From CAXMMR01 sp963692975 (lineage in GTDB: Bacteria > Pseudomonadota > Alphaproteobacteria > Acetobacterales > Acetobacteraceae): a stretch of 64,000 nucleotides of DNA. Below the pieces are notes generated by a model. It was not told where the DNA came from, did not search any database, and saw nothing but the letters and a program-made list of their open reading frames with translations. Below, in pieces: positions 16,116 to 24,025 of the stretch (positions within the stretch are counted from its first letter, which is position 1; the number at the start of each line of letters is the position of its first letter). The position numbers and the translations under genes are program-made. Location: contig CAXMMR010000023.1 in NCBI GenBank assembly GCA_963692975.2, positions 186,001-250,000 on the forward strand, written 5' to 3'.

Positions 16116-17540
16116 CTATCCCATGCGGCGCCGCGCCTTCAGCTCCGCGGCGATCAGGAACGCCATCTCCAACGACTGCTCGGCGTTCAGGCGTGGGTCG
16201 CAGAACGTCTCGTAGCGCCTTGCCAGGTCAATCTCGGTCAGCTGGTGGGCGCCGCCGACGCATTCCGTCACCGGTTGTCCGGTCATCTCGACATGCACCC
16301 CGCCGGGCCGCAGGCCGTGCGCGGCAAAGACGTCGAAGAAGCCGCGCATCTCGGCCAGGATCGCCTCGAAGGAGCGCGTCTTGAGCACCGGAGCGCCCGG
16401 CTCGGAGGTCGCCACGGTGTTGCCGTGCATCGGGTCGCACAGCCACAGCACCCGGCGATGCTGCCGCAGCACCGCCTCGAGCAGCGGCGGCAGGTGGGTG
16501 GCGACCTTGGCCGCACCCATCCGGCTGATCAGCGTCAGCCGCCCCGGCTCGTCATCGGGGTCGAGGATGTCGATCAGCCGCAGCAGGTCGTCCGGCCTGG
16601 TGCTCGGACCGACCTTGAGCCCGACCGGGTTTCGCACGCCGCGCAGAAACTCGAGATGCGCGCCGTCGGCCTGGCGGGTGCGGTCGCCGACCCAGAGGAA
16701 ATGCGCCGAGCAATCATACCACTCGCCGGAGGTCGAATCGACGCGCGTCATCGCCTGCTCATAAGGCAGCAGCAGCGCCTCGTGGCTGGTGTAGAACTCG
16801 GTCTCGCGGATGTGCGTCGTGTTGTCGCTGCTCATGCCGCAGGCGGCCATGAAGCCCAGCGTCTCGTCGATGCGGCCGGCCAAGTCCTGGTAGCGCGCGG
16901 CGAGCGGCGAGCGGGCGACGAAGTCGAGGTTCCAGCGATGCACCTCGTGCAGGTCGGCGTAGCCTCCCGAGGCGAAAGCGCGCAGCAGGTTCAGCCGCCC
17001 GGCGGACTGGAAATACGCCTGCTCCATCCGCGCCGGGTCGGGCACCCGGTCGGTGGCGGTGAAGGCCGGACCGTTGATGATGTCGCCGCGATAGCTCGGC
17101 AGGCTCACCCCGTCCTGCGTTTCCTCGTCGGCCGAGCGGGGCTTCGCGAACTGCCCGGCCATCCGGCCGATCTTGATCACCGGCAGGGTGGCGCCGAAGG
17201 TCAGCACCACCGCCATCTGCAGCAGCACCCGAAAGCTGTCGCGCACGATGTTGGCGCTGAACTCGGAGAAGCTCTCGGCGCAGTCCCCGCCCTGCAGCAC
17301 GAAGGCGCGGCCCTCGGCGGCGGCGGCCAGCCCGCGCTTGAGCCGCCGCGCCTCGCCGGCGAACACCAGCGGGGGGTAGCCGCCGAGCCGCGCCTCGGCC
17401 GCCGCCAGGGCCGCCGCGTCCGGGTAGTGCGGCATCTGCCGGCTCGGCCGCTCGCGCCAGCTCCCCGGCGACCAGCCCGGCGTCTGTCCGTCACCGGCGG
17501 CCGGCGCGAGAGGGCGGGAGATCGGTCGGTGTTCCGTCAT
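16116..17540 (-). CDS. Class II 3-deoxy-7-phosphoheptulonate (DAHP) synthase
   Basis: 474 residues from the ATG at 17540, which has AGGAG at a good distance upstream. This is the type II (plant/Actinobacteria-like) enzyme, not AroF/G/H. It condenses PEP with erythrose-4-phosphate as the entry step of the shikimate pathway. Characteristic segments are FVLQGGDCAESF (with the metal-binding Cys), KIGRMAGQFAKPRS, LPSYRGDIINGPAF, the LWVGDRTRQ and GLKVGPSTRPDDLL stretches, and DPMHGNT near the end. It is monocistronic; no other aro gene is nearby. Confidence 0.96.
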   Translation of the reverse strand: MTEHRPISRPLAPAAGDGQTPGWSPGSWRERPSRQMPHYPDAAALAAAEARLGGYPPLVFAGEARRLKRGLAAAAEGRAFVLQGGDCAESFSEFSANIVRDSFRVLLQMAVVLTFGATLPVIKIGRMAGQFAKPRSADEETQDGVSLPSYRGDIINGPAFTATDRVPDPARMEQAYFQSAGRLNLLRAFASGGYADLHEVHRWNLDFVARSPLAARYQDLAGRIDETLGFMAACGMSSDNTTHIRETEFYTSHEALLLPYEQAMTRVDSTSGEWYDCSAHFLWVGDRTRQADGAHLEFLRGVRNPVGLKVGPSTRPDDLLRLIDILDPDDEPGRLTLISRMGAAKVATHLPPLLEAVLRQHRRVLWLCDPMHGNTVATSEPGAPVLKTRSFEAILAEMRGFFDVFAAHGLRPGGVHVEMTGQPVTECVGGAHQLTEIDLARRYETFCDPRLNAEQSLEMAFLIAAELKARRRMG

Positions 17541-17782
17541 GGCTGCTCCTGCGCGAGCGTTCGCCAACGCCTCGCCGCACGACGTATCAACCGCATCCTG
17601 CCCACCCGTTGCAATCGCCGACACCCGATCGGCCCCCGCGAAAGTCGCAATGCTGGCGCATGCCTGCCCCGAGCCAAGCCTTCTCCACCCGATACTCGCA
17701 TGCCACAAAGGCGTTGACGCAGCGGAGACAACACGCGATGGCCGGCTCGAGACTGCACTCTGCAAGCGTGGGCGCGAGCGAG

Positions 17783-18229
17783 ATGGTCGGCCAGCTGACC
17801 CTGGCCGCGGCCCTGTTCTTGGCCCTGGCTTCGGCCCTGGCCGGCTGCGCCGCCCGTCCCGTCGCGCCCTCGCCGCTCGCCCCCACCAGCACCGACAGCG
17901 CCCAGGCCGCCGTCCGCCGCTTCTTCGACCGCACCTACGCGGACCAGTCGACGCTGCGCTACAGCTTCGCGCCGCTCATCCTGTCGCAGGTCCACATCGC
18001 AGGCATCACCGAGCGCGGCTACTTTCTCTGCGGCACGGTCACGCCGATCACCAAGGCCCAGACATATGTCGGCCGGCAGGTCTTCTTCACCCACTTTAAC
18101 CCGCTCCGGCGCGACGTCGTCGACAACGCCTCGGTGCAGCCGAGCGGGCCAAGCGAAACCAGGGCGCTGTGCGGTCAGGCCTACGGCAGCGCCCACGCGC
18201 CGCTCGGCGACGTGCTGACGGCGCCTTGA
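17783..18229 (+). CDS. Small lipoprotein of unknown function
   Basis: 148 residues from the ATG at 17783, chosen because it gives a compact lipoprotein signal (MVGQLTLAAALFLALASALAGC, lipobox ALAGC). An alternative ATG at 17738 would add 15 residues. After the acylated Cys comes a proline-rich linker, then a domain with AAVRRFFDRTYADQSTLRYSFAPLI and two later Cys (YFLCGTV, ALCGQAY) that could pair. It is probably attached to a membrane in the periplasm. No family recognised. Confidence 0.7.
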   Translation: MVGQLTLAAALFLALASALAGCAARPVAPSPLAPTSTDSAQAAVRRFFDRTYADQSTLRYSFAPLILSQVHIAGITERGYFLCGTVTPITKAQTYVGRQVFFTHFNPLRRDVVDNASVQPSGPSETRALCGQAYGSAHAPLGDVLTAP

Positions 18230-18242
18230 GCGGCGCGCAGTG

Positions 18243-18368
18243 AAGGAAGGCCAGGGGCGTCGCCCCTGGACCCGATTAAAGGCGAAGCCTTTAAAATCCA
18301 TTTGAACGACAAACGAATGGGGTCTGGGGCCTCACGGCCCCAGCGGGTCGAGGGCAGAGCCCTCGCCT
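18243..18368. repeat. Family A hairpin repeat, copy 6
   Basis: Left module (CCAGGGGC-GTC-GCCCCTGG, AAAGGC-GAA-GCCTTT) joined by a very short middle to the right module (CTGGGGCC-TCAC-GGCCCCAG, CGAGGGC-AGA-GCCCTCG). The last stem has C-to-G / G-to-C paired changes against the CCAGGGC/GCCCTGG form. It fills the gap between the lipoprotein and the convergent hydrolase gene. Confidence 0.9.
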
Positions 18369-18372
18369 CACC

Positions 18373-19275
18373 TTAGCCGCGCGCCTTGTCCAGCCCGACA
18401 AAGCCCAGCGTGTCCTGCAGCGTCGGCGCGAGGAACCGCAGCGGGCCGGCGAGCGCGCCGATGATCTCGCGATGGTCGACACCGGGATAGATCCGCTCCG
18501 AGACCGGTCTGTCGTGAGCGCGCAGCCTGGCGGCGAGCGCCTCCGTGTTGCGCGGCCGCACGGTCTTGTCCGCTGTTCCGGCGGCGAGAAAAAAGGCCGG
18601 CGCGGCGGCGTCCACGAAGGCGATCGGCTGAGTGTGCTCGCGCGGCGGGGTGCCGAAGATGTCGCGCAGCTGGTCGGTGTCGAGCGGCAGGAAGTCATAC
18701 GGTCCGGCCAGGCCGATGACGCCGCGCAGCAGCCGGCGATCGAGCCCGGCGGCGGCAAGCCATTGCGGGTCGAGGCCGAGCATGGCGGCGTTGTAGGCGC
18801 CGGCCGAGTGCCCCATCAGAAACGGCGCGCCGGCGCCGCCATGCTCTAAGGCATGCCGCGCCGCCCAGGCCGTCGCCAGGGCGCAATCCTGCAGAAAGCT
18901 CGGAAACCGCACCGCCGGGTAGAGACGGTAATCCGGGATCACCACCACGGCGCCGGCGCCGGCCAACGCGCCGCCGACGAAGCGATACAGGCGGCGGCTG
19001 CCCTCGGTCCAGCCGCCGCCATAGAAGAAGACGATGACCGGCGCCGGCAGGCGCCATGATGCGGGGGCGTAGACGTCGAGTCGGTGACGCGGGTCGGGCC
19101 CGTAAGCAATACCCTCAGCCATCAGATGATCGGGCGCCAGCCCGTTCAGGATCCGTAGTGGCGAGCAGCGAGCAGTCAGCAACAAGCTGGCGGCAGCCAG
19201 GCTGCGTCGAGAAAGGCCAGAGGCTTTGCCTCTGGACTCCGCTGGGGCCGCGGGCCCCAGACCCCGTTCCGTCAC
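18373..19275 (-). CDS. Alpha/beta hydrolase (esterase-like), putative lipoprotein with repeat-derived N-terminus
   Basis: Up to 300 residues. The hydrolase fold shows the oxyanion segment FFYGGGW and the nucleophile elbow GHSAGAYNA, with VDHREI supplying the likely catalytic His. This fits the carboxylesterase/BD-FAE group. The segment RRSLAAASLLLTARCSPL looks like the second half of a (possibly Tat-type) lipoprotein signal whose own start codon is missing. The only upstream start is a GTG at 19275 inside a family A repeat, which would give MTERGLGPAAPAESRGKASG before the signal. The repeat has apparently overwritten the original start, so the true initiation site is uncertain. Confidence 0.8.
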   Translation of the reverse strand: MTERGLGPAAPAESRGKASGLSRRSLAAASLLLTARCSPLRILNGLAPDHLMAEGIAYGPDPRHRLDVYAPASWRLPAPVIVFFYGGGWTEGSRRLYRFVGGALAGAGAVVVIPDYRLYPAVRFPSFLQDCALATAWAARHALEHGGAGAPFLMGHSAGAYNAAMLGLDPQWLAAAGLDRRLLRGVIGLAGPYDFLPLDTDQLRDIFGTPPREHTQPIAFVDAAAPAFFLAAGTADKTVRPRNTEALAARLRAHDRPVSERIYPGVDHREIIGALAGPLRFLAPTLQDTLGFVGLDKARG

Positions 19276-19413
19276 GCTCCTAGCCTCGTTCTTGCTTGGC
19301 GAAGCCGCTAATCCTCATCTCCCGCTATAGAAAGCACCTGTGAAGTCATTCTTATAGATGGATTTTAAAGGCTCCGCCTTTAATGGGGTCAAGGGGCAAA
19401 GCCCCTTGCCTTG
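19212..19413. repeat. Family A hairpin repeat, copy 7 (full composite, reverse)
   Basis: Full composite read on the minus strand. The left module has CAAGGGGC-TTT-GCCCCTTG and AAAGGC-GGA-GCCTTT; the middle has GGCTTCGCCAAGCAAG; the right module has CTGGGGCC-CGC-GGCCCCAG and CCAGAGGC-AAA-GCCTCTGG. Two stems show paired changes against other copies. It lies between the alkene reductase stop and the body of the hydrolase gene, and overlaps the hydrolase start. Confidence 0.9.
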
Positions 19414-19416
19414 CCG

Positions 19417-20496
19417 CTAAGCCGCCAGGCTCGGATAGTCCAGGTAGCCGGCCTCGCCCCGCGAGTACCACGTCGCCGCCACGTCCTTGTTGAGCGCCGC
19501 GCCCCGGTGCAGGCGGTCCACCAGGTCCGGATTGGCGATGTAGGTGCGGCCGAACGCGATCGCGTCGGCCACCCCGCTATCCATCGCCGCCTGGGCGGTG
19601 TCGCCGACATAGTCGGCGTTCAGCACCAGCGTGCGGCTAAAGACGCGACGGATCTCGGGCGCCACTGGCGGAAAGGCGGCGCGGCTGAAGGTGCCGGCCT
19701 CGGTCGGCTCGCGCAGCTCGAGGAACGCCACGCCGACCTCGTCCAGCGCCCGCGCCGCGGCGGTGAACAGCGGCACCGGCTCGGGGTCACCGACACCCTG
19801 GATCGGCTCGTTTGGCGACAGCCGCACGCCGGTTCGTGAGGCCCCGACGGCGTCGGCGACGGTCTGCGCCACCTCGCGCAGCAGGCGCACCCGGTTGTCG
19901 ATCGAGCCGCCATAGGCGTCGGCGCGATGATTGGCGCCGGAGCGCAGGAACTGGTCGATCAGGTAGCCATTCGCGGCATGCACCTGCACGCCGTCAAAGC
20001 CGGCGGCGATGGCGTTGCGCGCGGCCCGGTCGTAGTCGCCCAGCAGGCGCGGGATCTCCTCGACGTCGAGCGGCCTCGCTTCCGCGTAAGGCTGCTTGCC
20101 ATCATAGGTATGCGCCTGGTTCGGCCCTGTGGTGGCGGAGGACGACACCGGCGCGGCGCCGCCAAGAAAGCTCGGATGCACCAGCCGGCCCATATGCCAG
20201 AGCTGGCAGACGATCCTCCCGCCGGCCTCGTGCACCGCATCCACCACCGGCCGCCACGCCTCGACCTGAGCCGCCGACCAGATGCCCGGCGCATACGGCC
20301 AGCCAAGACCCTCCTGGCTGATCCCGGTCGCTTCGCTGATGATCAGGCCGGCGGTTGCGCGCTGGGCGTAATAGGTCGCCATGATCGGCGTCGCCAGGTG
20401 CTCGCGTGTGCCGCGGCCGCGCGTCAGGGGCGCCATCAGGATGCGGTTCGGCGCCTCGATGGCGCCGATGGTGATCGGATCAAACAGGCTTGCCAT
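19417..20496 (-). CDS. Alkene reductase (Old Yellow Enzyme family)
   Basis: 359 residues. An FMN-binding TIM barrel: the opening LFDPITIGAIEAPNRILMAPLTRGR, the QLWHMGR motif, VQVHAANGYLIDQFL with the substrate-polarising His and Asn, GGSIDNRVRLL, and the C-terminal AFGRTYIANPDLVDRL are all typical of NemA/XenB-like N-ethylmaleimide reductases. It should reduce activated C=C bonds or nitro compounds with NAD(P)H. No regulator of the NemR type is adjacent. Confidence 0.93.
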   Translation of the reverse strand: MASLFDPITIGAIEAPNRILMAPLTRGRGTREHLATPIMATYYAQRATAGLIISEATGISQEGLGWPYAPGIWSAAQVEAWRPVVDAVHEAGGRIVCQLWHMGRLVHPSFLGGAAPVSSSATTGPNQAHTYDGKQPYAEARPLDVEEIPRLLGDYDRAARNAIAAGFDGVQVHAANGYLIDQFLRSGANHRADAYGGSIDNRVRLLREVAQTVADAVGASRTGVRLSPNEPIQGVGDPEPVPLFTAAARALDEVGVAFLELREPTEAGTFSRAAFPPVAPEIRRVFSRTLVLNADYVGDTAQAAMDSGVADAIAFGRTYIANPDLVDRLHRGAALNKDVAATWYSRGEAGYLDYPSLAA

Positions 20497-20683
20497 GGTG
20501 TCTCCCGTGCCGCGCCGCGTGACGGCCGCACTGCGACATGGATGCCGGCGCGAAGCCGTTCAAGCCAAAGCGCAGCAGGGCTCCGCCGCCGTCAGGCCGG
20601 GCAATCGCGCGCTGAGCATGAAGCGATTGCGCGCTGAGCGCGACGCGATTGCGCCACGACGGCGAAAGGGACAAGTTTCGCCG

Positions 20684-20791
20684 ATGACCAAGCTCGCCCT
20701 TGTCATCCTCCTGGCGCTCTCCGGCTGCGCCACCGACCCGAATGGACGCACACCATGGCACCAGTATCTGCATGATCATGGCCTCGAATAG
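20684..20791 (+). CDS. Possible 35-residue lipoprotein
   Basis: A very short frame, MTKLALVILLALSGCATDP then NGRTPWHQYLHDHGLE. It has a textbook lipoprotein signal (hydrophobic core, lipobox LSGC) and a short polar tail, resembling entericidin-like small lipoproteins. It overlaps the first 20 bases of the downstream binding-protein gene in another frame. It could also be a leader for that gene or chance. It is supported only by the signal pattern. Confidence 0.45.
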   Translation: MTKLALVILLALSGCATDPNGRTPWHQYLHDHGLE

Positions 20792-21878
20792 CCTGCACGG
20801 CGTCGCCTGCGCCGCCGCGCTGCTGATCAGCGGCAGCGCCTGGGCTGCAACGCCGATCGCGGTGGTCGGCCCGATGACCGGCTCGAACGCCGCCTTCGGC
20901 GCCCAGATGCGCGCCGGTGCCGAGCAGGCGGTGCACGACATCAACGCTGCCGGCGGCGTGCTCGGCCAGCCGGTGAGCCTGGCGGTGGGTGACGATGCCT
21001 GCGATCCGCGCCAGGCGGTCTCGGTCGCCAACGAGATGGCCGGCCGCGGCGTCGTCTTCGTCGATGGCGAGTTCTGCTCGGGCAGCTCGATCCCGGCCAG
21101 CCACGTCTACACCGAGGAGAGCGTGCTGCAGATCTCGCCCGCCTCGACCAACCCGGACTACACCGACAAGGGTGCGTGGAACACGCTGCGGACCTGCGGA
21201 CGCGATGACCAGCAGGGTGCGGTCGCCGCCGCCTACATCGCCGCGCACGCCCGCAACGCCACCATCGCCATCCTGGACGACAACTCCGCCTACGGGCACG
21301 GCCTGGCCGAACAGACTCGCCGCGCGCTGAACGCCGCCGGCGTCAAGGAGGCGCTGGACGCCACCTACACGCCCGGCGAGAAGGACTACTCCGCTCTGGT
21401 CAGCCGCCTGCGGCAGTCCAACGCCACCCTCGTCTACATCGGCGGCTACCATCCGGAGATCGGCCTGATCGCCCGCCAGGCGCGCGCCCAAGGCTACGCC
21501 CCGGTGATCTTCGGCGGCGACGCTCTCGTCACCGACGATTATCGGCAGGTCGCGGGACCAGCCGCCACCGGCACGCTGATGACCTTCCCGCCCGACCCCC
21601 GCCGGCTCGCGTCGGCGGCGCCGATCGTCGCCGAGTTCGCCGCCCAGAAGATCAACCCGGAAGGCTACGTGCTCTACAGCTATGCCACCGTGCAGGTCTG
21701 GGCAGAGGCCGCAAAAAAGGCCGGCAGCACGGACGCCCAGAAGGTGGCCGCGGCCCTGCATGACGGCACGCCGTACGAGACGGTCGTCGGGCCGATCAGC
21801 TTTGACGCCAAGGGCGATCCGAAGGGCACCGGCTACGTCGTCTATGCCTGGGGCAAGGACGGCTACGGCCAGCTCTGA
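20772..21878 (+). CDS. ABC transporter substrate-binding protein (branched-chain amino acid type)
   Basis: 368 residues from the ATG at 20772 (another ATG lies 6 bases on). The signal peptide (LHGVACAAALLISGSAWAA) precedes a type I periplasmic binding fold: TPIAVVGPMTGSNAAFGAQMRAGAEQAVHDINAAGGVLGQPV is the classical LivJ opening, and a Cys pair CDPRQ...FCSG matches LivJ. It binds amino acids or similar ligands in the periplasm. No permease or ATPase genes (livHMGF) are adjacent, so it is an orphan binding protein that must borrow a transporter or act in sensing. Confidence 0.9.
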   Translation: MIMASNSLHGVACAAALLISGSAWAATPIAVVGPMTGSNAAFGAQMRAGAEQAVHDINAAGGVLGQPVSLAVGDDACDPRQAVSVANEMAGRGVVFVDGEFCSGSSIPASHVYTEESVLQISPASTNPDYTDKGAWNTLRTCGRDDQQGAVAAAYIAAHARNATIAILDDNSAYGHGLAEQTRRALNAAGVKEALDATYTPGEKDYSALVSRLRQSNATLVYIGGYHPEIGLIARQARAQGYAPVIFGGDALVTDDYRQVAGPAATGTLMTFPPDPRRLASAAPIVAEFAAQKINPEGYVLYSYATVQVWAEAAKKAGSTDAQKVAAALHDGTPYETVVGPISFDAKGDPKGTGYVVYAWGKDGYGQL

Positions 21879-21935
21879 ACGCGAAACGGGCGCCACCAGG
21901 ACGCCCGCTCGACATCTCAGCCCTGGGCGGCGACG

Positions 21936-22121
21936 CTACTTCTTGACAGTGTCGCGCACCGCATCCTTGGCGCCGCCGACGGTGTTCTGAACTTTGCCGG
22001 CGGTCTTCTCGGCCGTGCCTTCGGCTTGCAGCTTGGTATCGCCCGTCACCTTGCCGGCAACCTCCTTGAGCGAGCCCTTGACCTGATGACCGATGCCGGC
22101 CGCGCGATCCTCGTCTACCAT
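21936..22121 (-). CDS. CsbD family small stress-response protein
   Basis: 61 residues. It has the CsbD pattern: IGHQVKGSLKEVAGKVTGD followed by LQAEGTAEKTAGKVQNTVGGAKD. These are small hydrophilic proteins often raised in general stress responses; their mechanism is unknown. A strong GGGAGG ribosome site precedes the ATG. Confidence 0.92.
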   Translation of the reverse strand: MVDEDRAAGIGHQVKGSLKEVAGKVTGDTKLQAEGTAEKTAGKVQNTVGGAKDAVRDTVKK

Positions 22122-22145
22122 GTGAGCCTCCCTGGCTGTTGCTGA

Positions 22146-23168
22146 TTAAAACGGGACGGCCGCGCGGTGGTTGCCGGACGGCGCCGCATGTCGCGCGCGC
22201 CAGACCTCCGCTGCCCGCAGGTCTGCCGTCGCCACGGCGTCCGCGCGCCCGACCGCCAGCAATCCGAGCGCGATCGTGGCGACGATCCGCGCCTCGGCCG
22301 CAGCATTGAGCGCCTCTCCGGTCCAGACCGAGCGCCAAACCTCCGCCGGCGGCTCGTCCCACTCGTCGCTGATCGCCGCCGCGGCCAGTTCCCGCCGGCC
22401 GCGCTCAGGTACGGTCAGATGCAGCGTCGCCAACTTGGCCGGGTTGCGCTCCGCCTCGCCGCCGCCGCCCTTGAGCACCAGCAGCCGCAGCCCGCCGAGC
22501 CGCTCCGCCGCGCCGAGATGCACCTCGATGTAGGGCGGATGGAACACCCCATCGACCGCCGCCGGCGCGCCCGCCGGGTTGAGCAGCCGGCAGACGGTGT
22601 TGATCGGCGAGCGCAGCCCGAACAGCGTGCGGGTGGCGAGCAGGCGCTCGAGCCCGGCCGACAGCGCCTGAAGCGGCATGTAGGCGAAGCCCTGCCGGGC
22701 CAGGCCGTCGCGCGCCTCCGCGGCATCCAGCGCCGGCGCGAGCCCGAGGCCGACCAGCCCGTCAAGCACGCTCATGCCGCTCGAGAACTGGTTGCTGCCG
22801 TGCATCAGCACCGGCACCCCTGCCCGGCCGAGCGCCAGCGCCGCCATCAGGAACCACGGCGCACCGCGCGTCCGGCCGGCGCCATAGGACGGCCAGTCGA
22901 GCGCCACGCCCGGCACCTCCAGCCGCGCCGTCTCGCGCGCCGCCTCAACCAAGCCCACCACCTCGTCGGCGTCCTCGCCGCGGTAGCGCAGCAGCATCAG
23001 GAAGGCGCCGACCTGCATCGGATCCGCCCGCCCGGCCAGCACCAGGCCAAGCGCCTCGCGCGCCTCCGCACGCGTCAGCGCCCGCGACCTGCCCGGGCCG
23101 CGCCCGAGCGTGGCGACGAAGCTCGCAAACCGGGCGACGTCCGGCGCCGCGTCGGCCTCAGCCGGCAC
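22146..23168 (-). CDS. TrpD2-like (YbiB-type) glycosyltransferase family 3 protein
   Basis: 340 residues from a GTG that overlaps the upstream methyltransferase stop by 11 bases. The N-terminal helical bundle (SRALTRAEAREALGLVLAGRADPMQVGAFLMLLRYRGE) and the C-terminal lobe match anthranilate phosphoribosyltransferase. The diagnostic GTGGD loop of TrpD is replaced (YGAGRTRGAPW), as in YbiB/TrpD2 proteins. E. coli YbiB binds nucleic acid and does not make tryptophan, so a trpD role is unlikely. Confidence 0.82.
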   Translation of the reverse strand: MPAEADAAPDVARFASFVATLGRGPGRSRALTRAEAREALGLVLAGRADPMQVGAFLMLLRYRGEDADEVVGLVEAARETARLEVPGVALDWPSYGAGRTRGAPWFLMAALALGRAGVPVLMHGSNQFSSGMSVLDGLVGLGLAPALDAAEARDGLARQGFAYMPLQALSAGLERLLATRTLFGLRSPINTVCRLLNPAGAPAAVDGVFHPPYIEVHLGAAERLGGLRLLVLKGGGGEAERNPAKLATLHLTVPERGRRELAAAAISDEWDEPPAEVWRSVWTGEALNAAAEARIVATIALGLLAVGRADAVATADLRAAEVWRARHAAPSGNHRAAVPF

Positions 23169-23997
23169 GCGGCTGACCGTCGACGGGCTTCACGCCGACG
23201 CCTTTGAAAAACGTGTAGCAGAACGTCCCGTCCGGCTCGGCCGTCCGCCGCAGATCACGAAGGCCGGCGTCGAAGGCGTCCGCCTCCACAAGCCCCGCCG
23301 CGATCGCCGGCCGCCGCACGCCCTCGATCATGGCGGTGAAGGTCCTGCGCGTGAACCCGTCGGCGAGCTCCGGACGGCTGCCATCGACATAGACCATGCG
23401 CGGCGAGACCCGAACGTCCGCAAGCCCGCTCGCCGCCATCAGCGGATAGACCTGCCGGCCGATCAACGCGTCGCCCCCGGCCGCCTGCTGCAGCGCCACC
23501 TGGCACTGCACCGCCGCAGAGGCCGCCTCGCTGCGCGGGTGAAAACAGGTCGAACCATGATCGCCCTCAATGACCGTCATCGTGCCGCCAGGCCGGAGCA
23601 GCCCGGCCAAAACGGTCAGGATTTCAGCGGGCTGTCTCAGATGCTCCAGAACGAAGCAGACGAAAACGTCGTCAAAGCGGCCGGCCGGAAAGGGTGGCGC
23701 CGCGAGGTCCGCCCGGGCGAACCGCACGTTCGCCAAACCCGCGCGCCTTGCCGCCCGCTCCGCCTGCCCGAGCGAGGCGGCCGAGATGTCGATGCAGGTG
23801 AACTGCGCCTGCGGGCTGCGCCGCGCCAGCAGCATCGTCTGCGCGCCGACGCCGCAGCCAGCCTCCAGAACCTGCCGGCCCGCCGCATAGACCGTGTCGC
23901 CATGCAGCCACTCCGCCAGCGCGCCGGCCTGGTCAAGCAGGCGTTCGGCCTCGCGCGGCTGATAGCCATGCACGTAGCTGTCCGCGCCCATCGTCAT
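23158..23997 (-). CDS. Class I SAM-dependent methyltransferase
   Basis: 279 residues from the ATG at 23997 (a second ATG follows 6 bases later). Motif I is VLEAGCGVGAQT, motif II FTCIDIS, and post-I VRFARADLAAPPFPAGRFDDVFVCFVLEHL. It belongs to the broad ubiE/arsenite-type methyltransferase group; the substrate is unknown. Oddly, a run of ten G (coding strand) starts right before the start codon and takes the place of a ribosome-binding site (23999-24008). It is coupled by an 11-base overlap to the TrpD2-like gene. Confidence 0.85.
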   Translation of the reverse strand: MTMGADSYVHGYQPREAERLLDQAGALAEWLHGDTVYAAGRQVLEAGCGVGAQTMLLARRSPQAQFTCIDISAASLGQAERAARRAGLANVRFARADLAAPPFPAGRFDDVFVCFVLEHLRQPAEILTVLAGLLRPGGTMTVIEGDHGSTCFHPRSEAASAAVQCQVALQQAAGGDALIGRQVYPLMAASGLADVRVSPRMVYVDGSRPELADGFTRRTFTAMIEGVRRPAIAAGLVEADAFDAGLRDLRRTAEPDGTFCYTFFKGVGVKPVDGQPRAG

Positions 23998-23998
23998 G

Positions 23999-24008
23999 CC
24001 CCCCCCCC
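23999..24008. repeat. Homopolymer run C10 (G10 on the coding strand) in a ribosome-binding region
   Basis: Ten consecutive C on the plus strand, i.e. G10 on the minus strand, separated from the methyltransferase ATG by a single base. The tract occupies the Shine-Dalgarno position. Slippage would alter spacing or strength of translation initiation, not the reading frame. Confidence 0.85.
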
Positions 24009-24025
24009 ACCATGATGCTGGCCGG

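Noticed and set aside
22146..23168. trpD (anthranilate phosphoribosyltransferase)
   Set aside because: The GTGGD phosphoribosyl loop is missing and no trp genes are nearby; YbiB/TrpD2-like fits better.
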